From an uncultured Clostridia bacterium (GTDB lineage Bacteria > Bacillota > Clostridia > Lachnospirales > CAG-274), in contig CANQIA010000009.1 of the NCBI GenBank assembly GCA_947624015.1, positions 1 through 64,000 of the forward strand: 64,000 nucleotides of DNA, written 5' to 3'. Each line of letters begins with the position of its first letter. Position 1 is the stretch's first letter. The notes under the pieces are model-generated. The model made no database searches, was not told the origin of the DNA, and worked only from the letters and a program-made list of their open reading frames with translations. Both the position numbers and the translations under genes were made by a program. Positions 24,685 to 33,230 of the stretch are shown one piece after another.

Positions 24685-24738
24685 TTGTGCGCACATAAAA
24701 TTGCAATTTCTCCTTACTTACAGAACACGATAAAATAA
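24685..24738 (+). other. Very short ORF with ribosome site, possible remnant
   Basis: 17 codons from TTG (LCAHKIAISPYLQNT) behind AAAGGAGAAAGAG. No relative recognised. The gap 24646-24812 otherwise shows only a second isolated AAAGGAG (24758-24764) without a matching start. Confidence 0.2.
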
Positions 24739-24812
24739 ATATTTTATAGCAATATTGAAAGGAGTACAGAGGTTTAGCCGGCTATTAAACATATGTTTAC
24801 TCCGAAAATAAT

Positions 24813-26471
24813 TTGAACTGGAAATTAATTAACTTTTGTGAATTTGATAAGTATGCAGTTAAAAGCTATTGCGCCATACACAATGTCGATGAAAGCCTTA
24901 ATCTAGGCGACATTACCAAAGTTAATGAAAACGAAATAGCAGATTTCAATATGATATGCGGCGGATCGCCTTGTCAGGATTTCAGCATATCGGGCAAACA
25001 GAAAGGCTCTGTATGGGAATGTAACGACTGCGGACACACATACAATCCTCTTACGGTACACTACAGTCAAAGAGAACATTGTCCTCATTGTCACGGTACG
25101 TCTCTTAACAAGTCACGTTCTTCTCTGCTTGTAGAGTTTCTGCGAATTGTCAGAGGCAAACGCCCCGACTTCGGCATATACGAAAATGTAAAGAATATCG
25201 TAGGTAGGAAATTCAAAGATACCTTTAATATGTTCACAGGCGAACTTAATGAGTATGGCTATAATGTTCATTACAAAGTCCTCAATGCTAAAGACTACGG
25301 CGTCCCGCAGAACAGAGAGCGAGTGTACCTCGTTTTTATTAAGAAGAAGTTGGATAACGGCAAATTTGAATTTCCGCAGGGCTTTGATAACGGTATCAGA
25401 CTTATAGATATACTGGAACAGGAAGTTGACGAAAAGTATTATATTTCTGATGAGAAAGTTGAAAGGTTTCTAACCGACCTTAATAAAAATGCATCTTATA
25501 CAGCAAAAAAGGATAGTGCAGTACAGCAAATCAGCAACATTGTTCATACAGGGCATTATAACAATCCACAGAGAGGATGTATATATGCACCATCAGGTTG
25601 TAGTCCTGCTTTAAACTGTGTGGGTGGCGGCGGATTAGAACCGAAGGTATTAACAGTAGGCAAACTAAGCACATCGCAAGACTCGGTCATCGTTTCTGCG
25701 TATGGCGTTGCTCCAACACATACGGCAGGACACGGCAATTGTCCTAAAGTCGCATTTCCTCTCAATCCGTCAGATGACGGTACTTGCAGAACTATCAAAG
25801 CTCAACAGTCTAAGAACACTCTTGCAAATTTTAAGCGTTCCGATAGTTTTGAAGCAACAGGCGTATTGGAAGACAAAGATAATATCCGTATCCGCAAGCT
25901 TACCCCAAAAGAATGTTTTCGCTTAATGGGCTTTGAGGATAAAGACTGGCAGGCAGCAGTCAACGCAGGTATATCAAATTCACAGCTTTATAAACAGGCA
26001 GGCAATTCCATAGTGGTAGACGTGCTTTATTATATATTTGTCGAGCTTTATAAGGCTATGCCGTATCTCTTTGACGACCTTAAATTAAGCAGCTTCTTTT
26101 CAGGTATCGGAGCTTTCGAGAAAGCCCTTGACAGGTTGTATAAAGATATAAATGTAGGCAATTATCCTCAAAAGAATTATATAAAGAATACCGACAAACC
26201 AAAGCTTGTCGGTGGCATAGGGTCAATTAACTATGGCAAACAATATAGACAAGGCAATAGGGTTTACGATAGTCGACATATATCTATGTGTTTAACGGCT
26301 TCACCGCTGGGAAATACGGGAGGGCATAGCTATTTATACGCTATACGAGGCAGATATAACCAAGACGGCAGTATAAGTCAGAAGCTAGAGCCTAGAACTG
26401 ACGGGTATACAAATACTTTAACTACCGTACAAAAGGATAATATAATATTGGAGTTAGATAAGAATGTCTGA
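24813..26471 (+). CDS. Cytosine-5 DNA methyltransferase with permuted motif order
   Basis: 552 residues from TTG. The protein begins at motif II (FCEFDKYAVKSY) and III (LGDITKV), then motif IV with the catalytic Cys (CGGSPCQDFS, C54), VI (YENVKN) and VIII (QNRERVYLVF), a long variable recognition region, IX (RKLTPKECFRLMGF) and X (LYKQAGNSIVV). Motif I (SSFFSGIGAFEKAL) comes only after X, near residue 425. Normally motif I starts the protein about 20 residues before motif II. The TTG has no nearby ribosome site, so the start is uncertain. Complete catalytic set if the permuted chain folds. Confidence 0.8.
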   Translation: MNWKLINFCEFDKYAVKSYCAIHNVDESLNLGDITKVNENEIADFNMICGGSPCQDFSISGKQKGSVWECNDCGHTYNPLTVHYSQREHCPHCHGTSLNKSRSSLLVEFLRIVRGKRPDFGIYENVKNIVGRKFKDTFNMFTGELNEYGYNVHYKVLNAKDYGVPQNRERVYLVFIKKKLDNGKFEFPQGFDNGIRLIDILEQEVDEKYYISDEKVERFLTDLNKNASYTAKKDSAVQQISNIVHTGHYNNPQRGCIYAPSGCSPALNCVGGGGLEPKVLTVGKLSTSQDSVIVSAYGVAPTHTAGHGNCPKVAFPLNPSDDGTCRTIKAQQSKNTLANFKRSDSFEATGVLEDKDNIRIRKLTPKECFRLMGFEDKDWQAAVNAGISNSQLYKQAGNSIVVDVLYYIFVELYKAMPYLFDDLKLSSFFSGIGAFEKALDRLYKDINVGNYPQKNYIKNTDKPKLVGGIGSINYGKQYRQGNRVYDSRHISMCLTASPLGNTGGHSYLYAIRGRYNQDGSISQKLEPRTDGYTNTLTTVQKDNIILELDKNV

Positions 26472-26649
26472 AGGATATATTGAGAGAAAATATAAGAAAT
26501 TTATATCTAAACACGGCTATATACCACAAATGTTTAATGCGTATGACTGCAAGGAAGTCAAAGATTATGCACCTACCCTAACTACATATTGCGGCTCGCC
26601 GACCGCTACTGGAAGTATATTAATACTTGAAACAAAGCGACAAATATAA
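26464..26649 (+). CDS. Methyltransferase recognition-module fragment
   Basis: 61 residues, overlapping the permuted methyltransferase by 8 bases. HGYIPQMFNAYDCKEVKDYAPTLTT followed by CGSPTATGSILIL matches the recognition-region repeats seen inside such phage methyltransferases, not a stand-alone fold. It could be a separately translated extra recognition module or a fragment detached by a frame shift. Confidence 0.5.
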   Translation: MSEGYIERKYKKFISKHGYIPQMFNAYDCKEVKDYAPTLTTYCGSPTATGSILILETKRQI

Positions 26650-26684
26650 AATAAAATCGAAGTTTTATTCAAAGAAGGCGTTTT

Positions 26685-26966
26685 ATGAAGCAGTATGAAC
26701 TCTTCCATCAGTCACTACGAAAACAAAAACCCTATATTATAATTGAAAGTCTAGGATTTTTTCGTGACGGAGCGGAAATGTTGAAATTAGCAAAAGAATA
26801 TATTAATAAAATCAATTATGGCTCTTGCGAATATAAAATGTGGATAGCAGACCATAATGAGATAATGATAGGTTATGGACATAAAACAAACTTCTTTTAT
26901 GTAGCGAACATAACACGTTCAGAAGCGGAATTGCTAATATTAGAAACAAAGGATGATATGCTATAA
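26685..26966 (+). CDS. Phage protein, paralogue of the gene at 15392
   Basis: 93 residues from ATG. IMIGYGHKTNFFYVANITRSEAELLIL aligns with the conserved part of the protein at 15392-15724. The front is helical and basic. Its TAA overlaps the ATA start of the next gene (ATAA). Function unknown. Confidence 0.65.
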   Translation: MKQYELFHQSLRKQKPYIIIESLGFFRDGAEMLKLAKEYINKINYGSCEYKMWIADHNEIMIGYGHKTNFFYVANITRSEAELLILETKDDML

Positions 26967-27148
26967 GAAAAATTGAGGATAACTGTTGTAACTGCGCTGT
27001 TCCCTTATATCCATGTATAAGCACTTGCTATTTAAAACACGTTGAACATATATACTGTGATGTGTGTGGCAAAGAAATATATGACGAAGATGTGCATAGA
27101 AACATTTATGGCGAAGATATATGTGAGGATTGTCTACAGCGCTCATAA
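26963..27148 (+). CDS. Zinc-ribbon-like phage protein, apparent ATA start
   Basis: 61 residues: DNCCNCAVPLYPCISTC, then YCDVCGKEIYDEDVH and CEDC, i.e. two four-Cys clusters. An in-frame stop at 26954 lies three codons upstream and no ATG/GTG/TTG precedes the first cluster, so ATA at 26963 is the only plausible start. ATA overlaps the preceding stop as ATAA, mimicking the common ATGA coupling. AAGGA is about 10 bases upstream. Function unknown. Confidence 0.6.
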   Translation: MRKIEDNCCNCAVPLYPCISTCYLKHVEHIYCDVCGKEIYDEDVHRNIYGEDICEDCLQRS

Positions 27149-27174
27149 ATATTGAAAAATAGGAGGTATAACTT

Positions 27175-27483
27175 ATGTGTGATGCAACAAAGTGTTTAAA
27201 AAAACTCTTTAAAGGACGTCAAAAGCTTATTACTAGCGGTATAGAACAAACCATAGCTTTTAATATCATTGATTTAAGACACGAAAACAATACGGCTACA
27301 CAAGACATAATTGACTATATCCAGTCTAAGGCGGATCTTAATAAAAAAACAGTAAAGCGTATTTTGAGTGGACATTTTGACAACTATCACCCCGTGGACG
27401 TTTTAATTGTATTAAAACTTACAGCCCAATACTTCAATACCACCCTTGACTATATATTAGGGCTGACAGATAAACCTTATTAA
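27175..27483 (+). CDS. HTH-type regulator-like phage protein
   Basis: 102 residues, ATG behind AGGAGG. The middle NTATQDIIDYIQSKADLNKKTVKRILSGHF and the C-terminus VLIVLKLTAQYFNTTLDYILGLTDKPY follow the Cro/CI-type helix-turn-helix pattern, where the last segment is the typical ALANALGVSLDYLLG-like end. Close to excisionase and integrase, it is a candidate for controlling lysogeny. Orientation is the same as the early genes. Confidence 0.65.
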   Translation: MCDATKCLKKLFKGRQKLITSGIEQTIAFNIIDLRHENNTATQDIIDYIQSKADLNKKTVKRILSGHFDNYHPVDVLIVLKLTAQYFNTTLDYILGLTDKPY

Positions 27484-27496
27484 GGAGGCATACAAA

Positions 27497-27859
27497 GTGG
27501 CAAATAGAATAGATTGCAGTATAACTGAAAACTATCTTAAGGAAAAGGCGAGAGCATTGTGTCCCGATGCGACACATCATTGCACAATCAACTGTTCGGA
27601 TTGTCCTATGCACACAAGAAACTGCAAGACCGATGAATTATTAAATCCTGCCGATGCAATTTCGCGCATACAGAAGTGGTCGGACGCTCATCCTCGCAAG
27701 ACATATAAGGACGATTTCTTCGAAAGGTTGCCTAATGCCCGTAAGGACGAAGAAGGCTATCCCTTTGCCGACGCCTGCGATATATACGATAATGATATGA
27801 GGGTCTTATGCAGCGACAAATCTTGTCACGAGTGCTGGGATTTGCCTATGAAGGAATAA
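27497..27859 (+). CDS. Cys-rich phage protein
   Basis: 120 residues from GTG behind AAGGAGG. Several Cys pairs occur: HHCTINCSDCPMHTRNC in the front half and CSDKSCHEC near the end. A central stretch is RIQKWSDAHPRKTYKDDFFERLPNA. Family known from Firmicute phages but without assigned function. Confidence 0.65.
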   Translation: MANRIDCSITENYLKEKARALCPDATHHCTINCSDCPMHTRNCKTDELLNPADAISRIQKWSDAHPRKTYKDDFFERLPNARKDEEGYPFADACDIYDNDMRVLCSDKSCHECWDLPMKE

Positions 27860-27923
27860 TAAATACAGATAATAAGAATAGGGCTTTACCGCCCTGTTCT
27901 TTGTATATAAGGAGTGATAAACA

Positions 27924-28127
27924 ATAAACACCAAACAGAATACAGACATTTATAACAAAGGTTTACTTAACGTCAAAGAAGTGTGTGCGTATCTAGGGGT
28001 AGGGCAAAACACCGCCCGTAACCTTCTTAATAAACCACATAACTCCTTTACTGTGAGGATCGGCAACCGACTATATGCCAACAAGAAGCTGTTGGATAAA
28101 TGGATAGACGACCAGTCCGGGTTATAA
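27924..28127 (+). CDS. xis: Excisionase, apparent ATA start
   Basis: 67 residues: NTKQNTDIYNKGLLNVKEVCAYLGVGQNTARNLLN...FTVRIGNRLYANKKLLDKWIDDQ. This is the winged helix-turn-helix of MerR-type excisionases that sit just upstream of tyrosine integrases. An in-frame TAA at 27918 is separated from ATA 27924 by a single codon, no canonical start exists before the DNA-binding helix, and AAGGAG lies 9 bases before ATA. It should direct the integrase towards excision. Confidence 0.82.
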   Translation: MNTKQNTDIYNKGLLNVKEVCAYLGVGQNTARNLLNKPHNSFTVRIGNRLYANKKLLDKWIDDQSGL

Positions 28128-28137
28128 GAAATTAATT

Positions 28138-28196
28138 TACAAACAAACTGCAATGTGTTACAATCAAATTACGGATAACACTATGGTTTGTTTGTA
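28138..28196. promoter_or_regulatory. Long inverted repeat in the integrase leader
   Basis: TACAAACAAAC (28138-28148) pairs perfectly with GTTTGTTTGTA (28186-28196). Nested inside is GTGTTA/TAACAC (28155-28160, 28176-28181). It lies between excisionase and integrase, 34 bases before the integrase ATG. It could be an attenuator, an integrase/Xis binding region or a cruciform site. Confidence 0.55.
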
Positions 28197-28230
28197 TTTC
28201 TGACGACCACGAAAGGAGATATGACGAACT

Positions 28231-29394
28231 ATGGGAAAAGACCTTAAAGGAAAAGAATTAGGCAAACATCTATTACAAAGAAAGGACGGAAGATACGAAG
28301 CTAAATATACAGACAATTTCGGCAAACGGCATAGTATATATGGAGACAGGCTGTCTGATGTAAGGAAGCAATTAAATGAAGCGTTATACCAAAAGGAACA
28401 TAGCATATATGCAAACGATTTCAATTTGACATTGAATGAATGGTTTGACATTTATACTAAAGTGTATTACGTGAAAAAGGTAAAGTTTACTACATATAGC
28501 AGTTCCATAGCTATATACGACTGTCATATTCGCAATTCTTGTTTGGGGCAGATGCCATTAAAGGAAATAAAAAATATTCATATACAAAGTTTTTTAAATG
28601 ACCTTACTGAAAACCAAAGCCTAAAGCGAGGTACAATTATAGATTATCTTTCTCCTTTAAAAGTGGCATTTAGACAAGCTGTGAAATGTGGATATATTCA
28701 AATAAATCCAACAGACAACATTATTATTCCACAACAAATATCAAGAACATCGGGCAAAAAAGAAGCATTGACCAAAAAGGAACAAGACTTGTTTTTGTCC
28801 TATGCTGAAAAAACGGTATATTTTCATTTATTTCAATTTTTGCTGTTGACAGGTCTCAGATCTGGTGAAGCATTAGCCTTGACATGGGATGATATAGATA
28901 TGGAAAACCGCTTAATAAAAATTGATAAAAACTTATCCGTTGTTACCGGGGAAAGAAAAGAGATATGTAGAAACGCAAATATAAAAGTAGGGCATACAAT
29001 GCATACATTAACTACCCCTAAGACAACTCAAAGTATAAGGACAATACCTATATCGGATAGTTGTTATCAAGTTCTTAGTTTATTATTTGAATCGAAAAAC
29101 AAAGAAACAAATCTTATTTTTCACACAAAAAGCAATAACTATATTTCAGTTTCCAATGTTAATGTTTCCATAAAGAAAATTTGTGATCACGTCAATAAGA
29201 ATTCTGACAGAATAAAACCATTTTCTTCGCACACTTTCCGTCATACATTTGCTACCAGATGCTTTGAGAATGGACTAAGCGCAAAGATGGTACAGGAACT
29301 TTTGGGGCACAGCAATATGGCAACGACTATGAATATATATACTCACATTACAAGAGATTTTGCGTTCAACGAGATAAATAAAATTACATTATAA
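28231..29394 (+). CDS. int: Tyrosine integrase
   Basis: 387 residues. An N-terminal AP2-like arm-binding domain ([26 protein letters not shown]) and a SAM-like core-binding domain ([17 protein letters not shown]) precede the catalytic domain. The catalytic set is complete: TGLRSGEAL (Arg), [11 protein letters not shown] (His, Arg), [16 protein letters not shown] (His, Tyr). It integrates the phage by site-specific recombination. It is the last prophage gene, so attR should lie just downstream. Confidence 0.96.
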   Translation: MGKDLKGKELGKHLLQRKDGRYEAKYTDNFGKRHSIYGDRLSDVRKQLNEALYQKEHSIYANDFNLTLNEWFDIYTKVYYVKKVKFTTYSSSIAIYDCHIRNSCLGQMPLKEIKNIHIQSFLNDLTENQSLKRGTIIDYLSPLKVAFRQAVKCGYIQINPTDNIIIPQQISRTSGKKEALTKKEQDLFLSYAEKTVYFHLFQFLLLTGLRSGEALALTWDDIDMENRLIKIDKNLSVVTGERKEICRNANIKVGHTMHTLTTPKTTQSIRTIPISDSCYQVLSLLFESKNKETNLIFHTKSNNYISVSNVNVSIKKICDHVNKNSDRIKPFSSHTFRHTFATRCFENGLSAKMVQELLGHSNMATTMNIYTHITRDFAFNEINKITL

Positions 29395-29400
29395 TTGCTA

Positions 29401-29433
29401 ATTGTCGTCAAATTGTCGTCAAATGTCATCAAA
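29401..29433 (+). repeat. Three tandem 11-bp repeats after the integrase
   Basis: ATTGTCGTCAA (29401-29411), ATTGTCGTCAA (29412-29422) and the variant ATGTCATCAAA (29423-29433) lie head to tail, 6 bases after the integrase stop. Candidates for arm-type binding sites of the integrase. Confidence 0.6.
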
Positions 29434-29440
29434 GTACCTT

Positions 29441-29466
29441 GTAACCCTATTAAATAATAGTGTTAC
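29441..29466. other. Inverted repeat, candidate attachment region
   Basis: GTAACCCTATTA and TAATAGTGTTAC form a 12-bp stem with one mismatch and a 2-base centre. It is the first strong symmetric element after the integrase and before host genes, with no T-tract. The attR core could lie here, but without attL it cannot be fixed. Confidence 0.4.
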
Positions 29467-29591
29467 GTAAATTTAATATATATTTTTAAAGAAAATGGTT
29501 GAAAAATTAAAGAATATGTGGGAAAATAGAATTGTAAATGATCTGAACGGAGAGTTTGGGTAAAATATAAATTCAGGAAGGGAGAACGAAA

Positions 29592-31364
29592 ATGAAAAAA
29601 TTATTCAGAACCTCTGCCGCTTTGACACTGTCCGCTATAATGACTGTAAGCGCAATAGGTGTAATGGCAGCGGGAGAGGCATCCAAGTTTTTTGTTGATG
29701 TTAATCAGAGTAGCTATGCATGGGCGGTAAGCTATGTGGATTACCTTGCGTCCAATAATATTGCAAGCGGTGTGGGAGGCAACAGGTTTGCTCCGGGAGC
29801 AAATATTGAGAGAGGAGATTTTATAGTATTTTTAAGTAAGATATTTTCATTTCCCGATTCTGATAGCTTTGTATTTGAGTTCAAGGATGTACCCGAGGAT
29901 TCATATTATCACGACGCTATTATAAACGCAAGAGGGGCAGGAGTTATATCAGAGCAAAATATGTTCTACCCGGAAACTGCCATTAAAAGGATAGATGCCT
30001 TTACTATGCTTTACAGAGCATTGGCTAACGGCGGATATGTAAAGAATAACGGAACCACTGATATTTCAATGTATTCGGATGCCGCTTCCGTTACGTCTAT
30101 TGAACAGCAGGCTGCGGCAGGTACTCTTACCAAAATGGGTATAGTACAGGGCAGCGATAACAAATTGGATCCTGAGGCTACCATGACAAGAGCGGAAATG
30201 GCTGTTATTATCACAAAGTCAGCTCAATGTGTTGAAACGGTCAAGGCGGAGGCTTCAAAGCCTGTTGAAAAGACCGAAGAAGAAGTAAAGCGTGAGGAAG
30301 AAAAGCAGCAGCAGGAGGAAGAGAAGACCAAAGCCGAAGAAACAAAGGATTATAACGGAGAGATCGTTTCAGAGCCTATAGCTGTTGAAAACGGAGGAAC
30401 CGTTTCGGTAACAGATTCAAATGTATCCATAAAGGATAAGGACGCTATTACCTCTGCAGGCAAGAGCAATGTAAATATTGACAATTCCACAGTATCCTCT
30501 GTTTCAAGTACAGCGGTAAATGCCAATAACGGCAATGTGACAATAAAGAAGTCAACAATAAAAGGCAAGGACGGATATGCCGTTTCAGCAAGCGACGGCG
30601 CAGACGTGGAGATCGATGACAGCAAGCTTTCCTCAGAGGGTATACGCAATACTGTAAACGTGAAAAATGCAAAGCTTGAAATAACTGATTCAGAGCTTAA
30701 AGCAGGTAAGGAGCGTTCAGTATTCTCTCTTGCGGAGGGAGCAAATGTAAAGATCAAAAACAGTGAGATAACGGCTGACTGCGCTTCTGCCGCAGGAGCA
30801 TATGAGGGTATATTCTCAATTGTTTCCGACGCCGATGCCGAAGAAGCAATAACCATCGATTTTGAAGATGTTGTCCTTAATAACAGCAGAGGCGCCCTGT
30901 TATATGCAAGAGAAAGCGACATAACCATTAACTTCAACGGCAGAAACACAATTAATGCCGCTAAGCTCATATATTCGCCTTATATACTGAGAAAGGCTCA
31001 GAAGAAAGGCAACAAAATAACTATCAATACGGAAAAGAATCAGATATTTGACAACATGAGTATTGAGGTTGACGAAATGACTTCCGTTGAGCTTAATCTT
31101 GCCGACGGTTGCAGCTACACAGGCAGTATCAATTCAAGCGGAGCTTCAAATGACGTAGATCTGAATATAAGCGCAGACGCTACTCTTACGCTTTTGGGAG
31201 ATATGAATTTTGACAGCTTTGTAGATGAAGATTTTGATCTGAACAATATAAATGATAACGGTTGCAATATTTATTACAATGTAGGAAACAGAGATAACGA
31301 TTATCTTTTCGGTAAGGAATATGAGCTTCCTTACGGCGGAAGATTGATACCTGTTGACTATTGA
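29592..31364 (+). CDS. SLH-domain surface protein with beta-helix region
   Basis: 590 residues. The signal peptide ends at about 27 (VMAAG). SLH domains cover about 30-210 (WAVSYVDYLASNNIASGVGGNRFAPG, FKDVPEDSYYHDAI, ATMTRAEMAVIITK), which anchor proteins to cell-wall polymers. A Glu/Lys-rich linker (216-255) leads to a region of short parallel strands rich in Ser, Asn and Asp (for example NVNIDNSTVSSVSS, VEIDDSKLSS), resembling a pectate-lyase-like beta-helix. No catalytic residues are evident. First host gene after the prophage; it may be an adhesin or polysaccharide-binding surface protein. Confidence 0.85.
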   Translation: MKKLFRTSAALTLSAIMTVSAIGVMAAGEASKFFVDVNQSSYAWAVSYVDYLASNNIASGVGGNRFAPGANIERGDFIVFLSKIFSFPDSDSFVFEFKDVPEDSYYHDAIINARGAGVISEQNMFYPETAIKRIDAFTMLYRALANGGYVKNNGTTDISMYSDAASVTSIEQQAAAGTLTKMGIVQGSDNKLDPEATMTRAEMAVIITKSAQCVETVKAEASKPVEKTEEEVKREEEKQQQEEEKTKAEETKDYNGEIVSEPIAVENGGTVSVTDSNVSIKDKDAITSAGKSNVNIDNSTVSSVSSTAVNANNGNVTIKKSTIKGKDGYAVSASDGADVEIDDSKLSSEGIRNTVNVKNAKLEITDSELKAGKERSVFSLAEGANVKIKNSEITADCASAAGAYEGIFSIVSDADAEEAITIDFEDVVLNNSRGALLYARESDITINFNGRNTINAAKLIYSPYILRKAQKKGNKITINTEKNQIFDNMSIEVDEMTSVELNLADGCSYTGSINSSGASNDVDLNISADATLTLLGDMNFDSFVDEDFDLNNINDNGCNIYYNVGNRDNDYLFGKEYELPYGGRLIPVDY

Positions 31365-31425
31365 TAATAATATTTGCAAGAAATGCAAGCATTTCTTTCA
31401 AACGTGTCGATTTTATCGACACGCT

Positions 31426-31453
31426 AAAAGGCTGCCATTAGGCAGCCTTTTTT
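31426..31453. terminator. Bidirectional terminator between SLH gene and feoB
   Basis: AAAAGGCTGCC, loop ATTA, GGCAGCCTTTTTTAT. The A-tract on the left gives a T-tract for leftward feoB transcripts. A second hairpin (CGTGTCGAT/ATCGACACG, 31403-31423) lies just before it. Confidence 0.9.
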
Positions 31454-33230
31454 ATGCCATAAGCCTTAAAATACCGTTAATGCACATACACAGTATTATT
31501 CCCGTAACAGTAGGAACAATAAATGATATCACAGTCCATTTTATGCTGCCTGTCTCCTTCTTTATCGTAAGAAGAGACGTTGCGCAGGGAAAGTGGTTCA
31601 GAGAAAATACCATGGCGCATATTGCCGTTATATAGGTCCAGTTGTGAGCTTTTAAAAGCATACCAAGCTCGGCAAGAGAATCGAACTCTATCAGACCTCC
31701 GTTTCCCGTATAGCACATAAGCACTATGGGTATTACGATCTCGTTGGCAGGCAGTCCCATTATAAAGGCTGTCAGTATATAACCGTCAAGTCCCATAAGC
31801 TGCGCAAAGGGATCCAGAAACATGGCTATATGCGCAAGCAGAGTTATGTTGTTATAGGTAATATTTTGGAGAAGCCATATGGCGGCTCCTGCAGGCGCAG
31901 CTACGGCTACGGCTCTGAAAAGCACATATACTATTCTTTCTCTTATGCTTCTGCGTATTATAGCCATGGGCTGAGGCGCCCTGTATGGCGGAAGCTCCAG
32001 CACGAAAGAGGACTGTTCGCCTTTTAGTATTGTGTTGGAAAGTATATATGAAACAGCAAATGTTATAAATACTCCCGACAGTATTGCCGCCGTGACCGTA
32101 AGGGCTACCTTTATGCTTACCAGCATTCCTCCCGATATGAAAACCGTTGCCAGCATTATAAGGGATGAAAAGCGTCCGTTACAGGGCATAAAGTTGTTTG
32201 TTATAATGGCAATAAGTCTTTCTTTTTTGGATTCAATTATTCTTGTGGATATGATACCCGCAGCATTGCAGCCAAGCCCCATACACATACTGAGTATCAT
32301 TTTGCTGTGGGCATTTGCCTTTTTGAATATATGGTCAAGGTTAAAGGCGATCCTGGGCAGATAGCCAAGATCCTCCAGTATAGTAAACAAAGGGAAAAAT
32401 ATAGCCATAGGCGGCAGCATTACCGCAACTACCCATCCCAGAGTTCGGAACACGCCTTCTATGAGAAGCCCTCTGACGATAATATTGGAATCGGCAAATT
32501 GCTCTGAAAGAAAGTTCTCTATACCTGTGAAAAAATGGCTCAAAAGCCCTGAGGGGTAATTGGCGCCCCATATGGTTATCCACAGTATGCAGCAAAGCAA
32601 AAGGAGCATAATGGGAATGCCGAACATCCTGCTTGTAAGTATACGGTCTATTTTTCTGTCCCTGTTGTTTATAATGTCTTGATTTGAAAATACGCAGTTT
32701 TTATATATGCATTCGGTAGAACAGCAGCAACACCCACAGCTTTTATTATGAGAATATATTTCATCTTTAAGACGAGCTATCCCTTTGCCGCTTCTTGCTC
32801 TTGTGGGTATTACCTTTGTTTTAAGCATTTCTCCAAGCTTTTCCGTATCGACGGTTATTCCCTTTTTCTCCGCTTCATCCATAAGATTTACGCATACTAT
32901 CACATTAGTACACATTGCGGCAATGTCTGCGGCAAGTATAAGATTTCTTTCAAGGCAGGTGGCGTCGAGAACCACTACTATAAGGTGTGCCTTTTCCGAC
33001 TTAAGACAGTTTACCGCCTGCCTTTCGTCCTCTGATATGGGATTGAGGGAATATATTCCGGGCAGGTCTATTATTTCATAGCTTTCTCCCTTGTACTTCA
33101 TTATTCCCGATGCGTTTCCCACTGTTTTTCCCGACCAGTTCCCCGTGTGCTGATGCTTTCCCGTAAGAGCGTTGAATATAGTGCTTTTTCCTGTGTTGGG
33201 GTTACCCACAAGCAATACCTTTTTAGTCAT
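31452..33230 (-). CDS. feoB: Ferrous iron transporter FeoB
   Basis: 592 residues. N-terminal GTPase with G1 GNPNTGKST (9-17), G3 DLPG near 55 and NLMDEAEKKG (G4-like N..D). From about 210 several membrane helices form the two Gate domains, with MCMGLGCNAAGI and GLPANEIVIPIVLMCY as the usual core segments. It imports Fe(II) across the membrane. Overlaps feoA by 8 bases, an operon. A CCCC-type cluster (CGCCCCSTEC) precedes the first membrane helix, which may bind metal. Confidence 0.96.
   Translation of the reverse strand: MTKKVLLVGNPNTGKSTIFNALTGKHQHTGNWSGKTVGNASGIMKYKGESYEIIDLPGIYSLNPISEDERQAVNCLKSEKAHLIVVVLDATCLERNLILAADIAAMCTNVIVCVNLMDEAEKKGITVDTEKLGEMLKTKVIPTRARSGKGIARLKDEIYSHNKSCGCCCCSTECIYKNCVFSNQDIINNRDRKIDRILTSRMFGIPIMLLLLCCILWITIWGANYPSGLLSHFFTGIENFLSEQFADSNIIVRGLLIEGVFRTLGWVVAVMLPPMAIFFPLFTILEDLGYLPRIAFNLDHIFKKANAHSKMILSMCMGLGCNAAGIISTRIIESKKERLIAIITNNFMPCNGRFSSLIMLATVFISGGMLVSIKVALTVTAAILSGVFITFAVSYILSNTILKGEQSSFVLELPPYRAPQPMAIIRRSIRERIVYVLFRAVAVAAPAGAAIWLLQNITYNNITLLAHIAMFLDPFAQLMGLDGYILTAFIMGLPANEIVIPIVLMCYTGNGGLIEFDSLAELGMLLKAHNWTYITAICAMVFSLNHFPCATSLLTIKKETGSIKWTVISFIVPTVTGIILCMCINGILRLMA

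Noticed and set aside
30350..30970. Leftward ORF of 206 codons in the SLH gene
   Set aside because: It mirrors the Ser/Asp-rich beta-helix region and has no ribosome site or motif.
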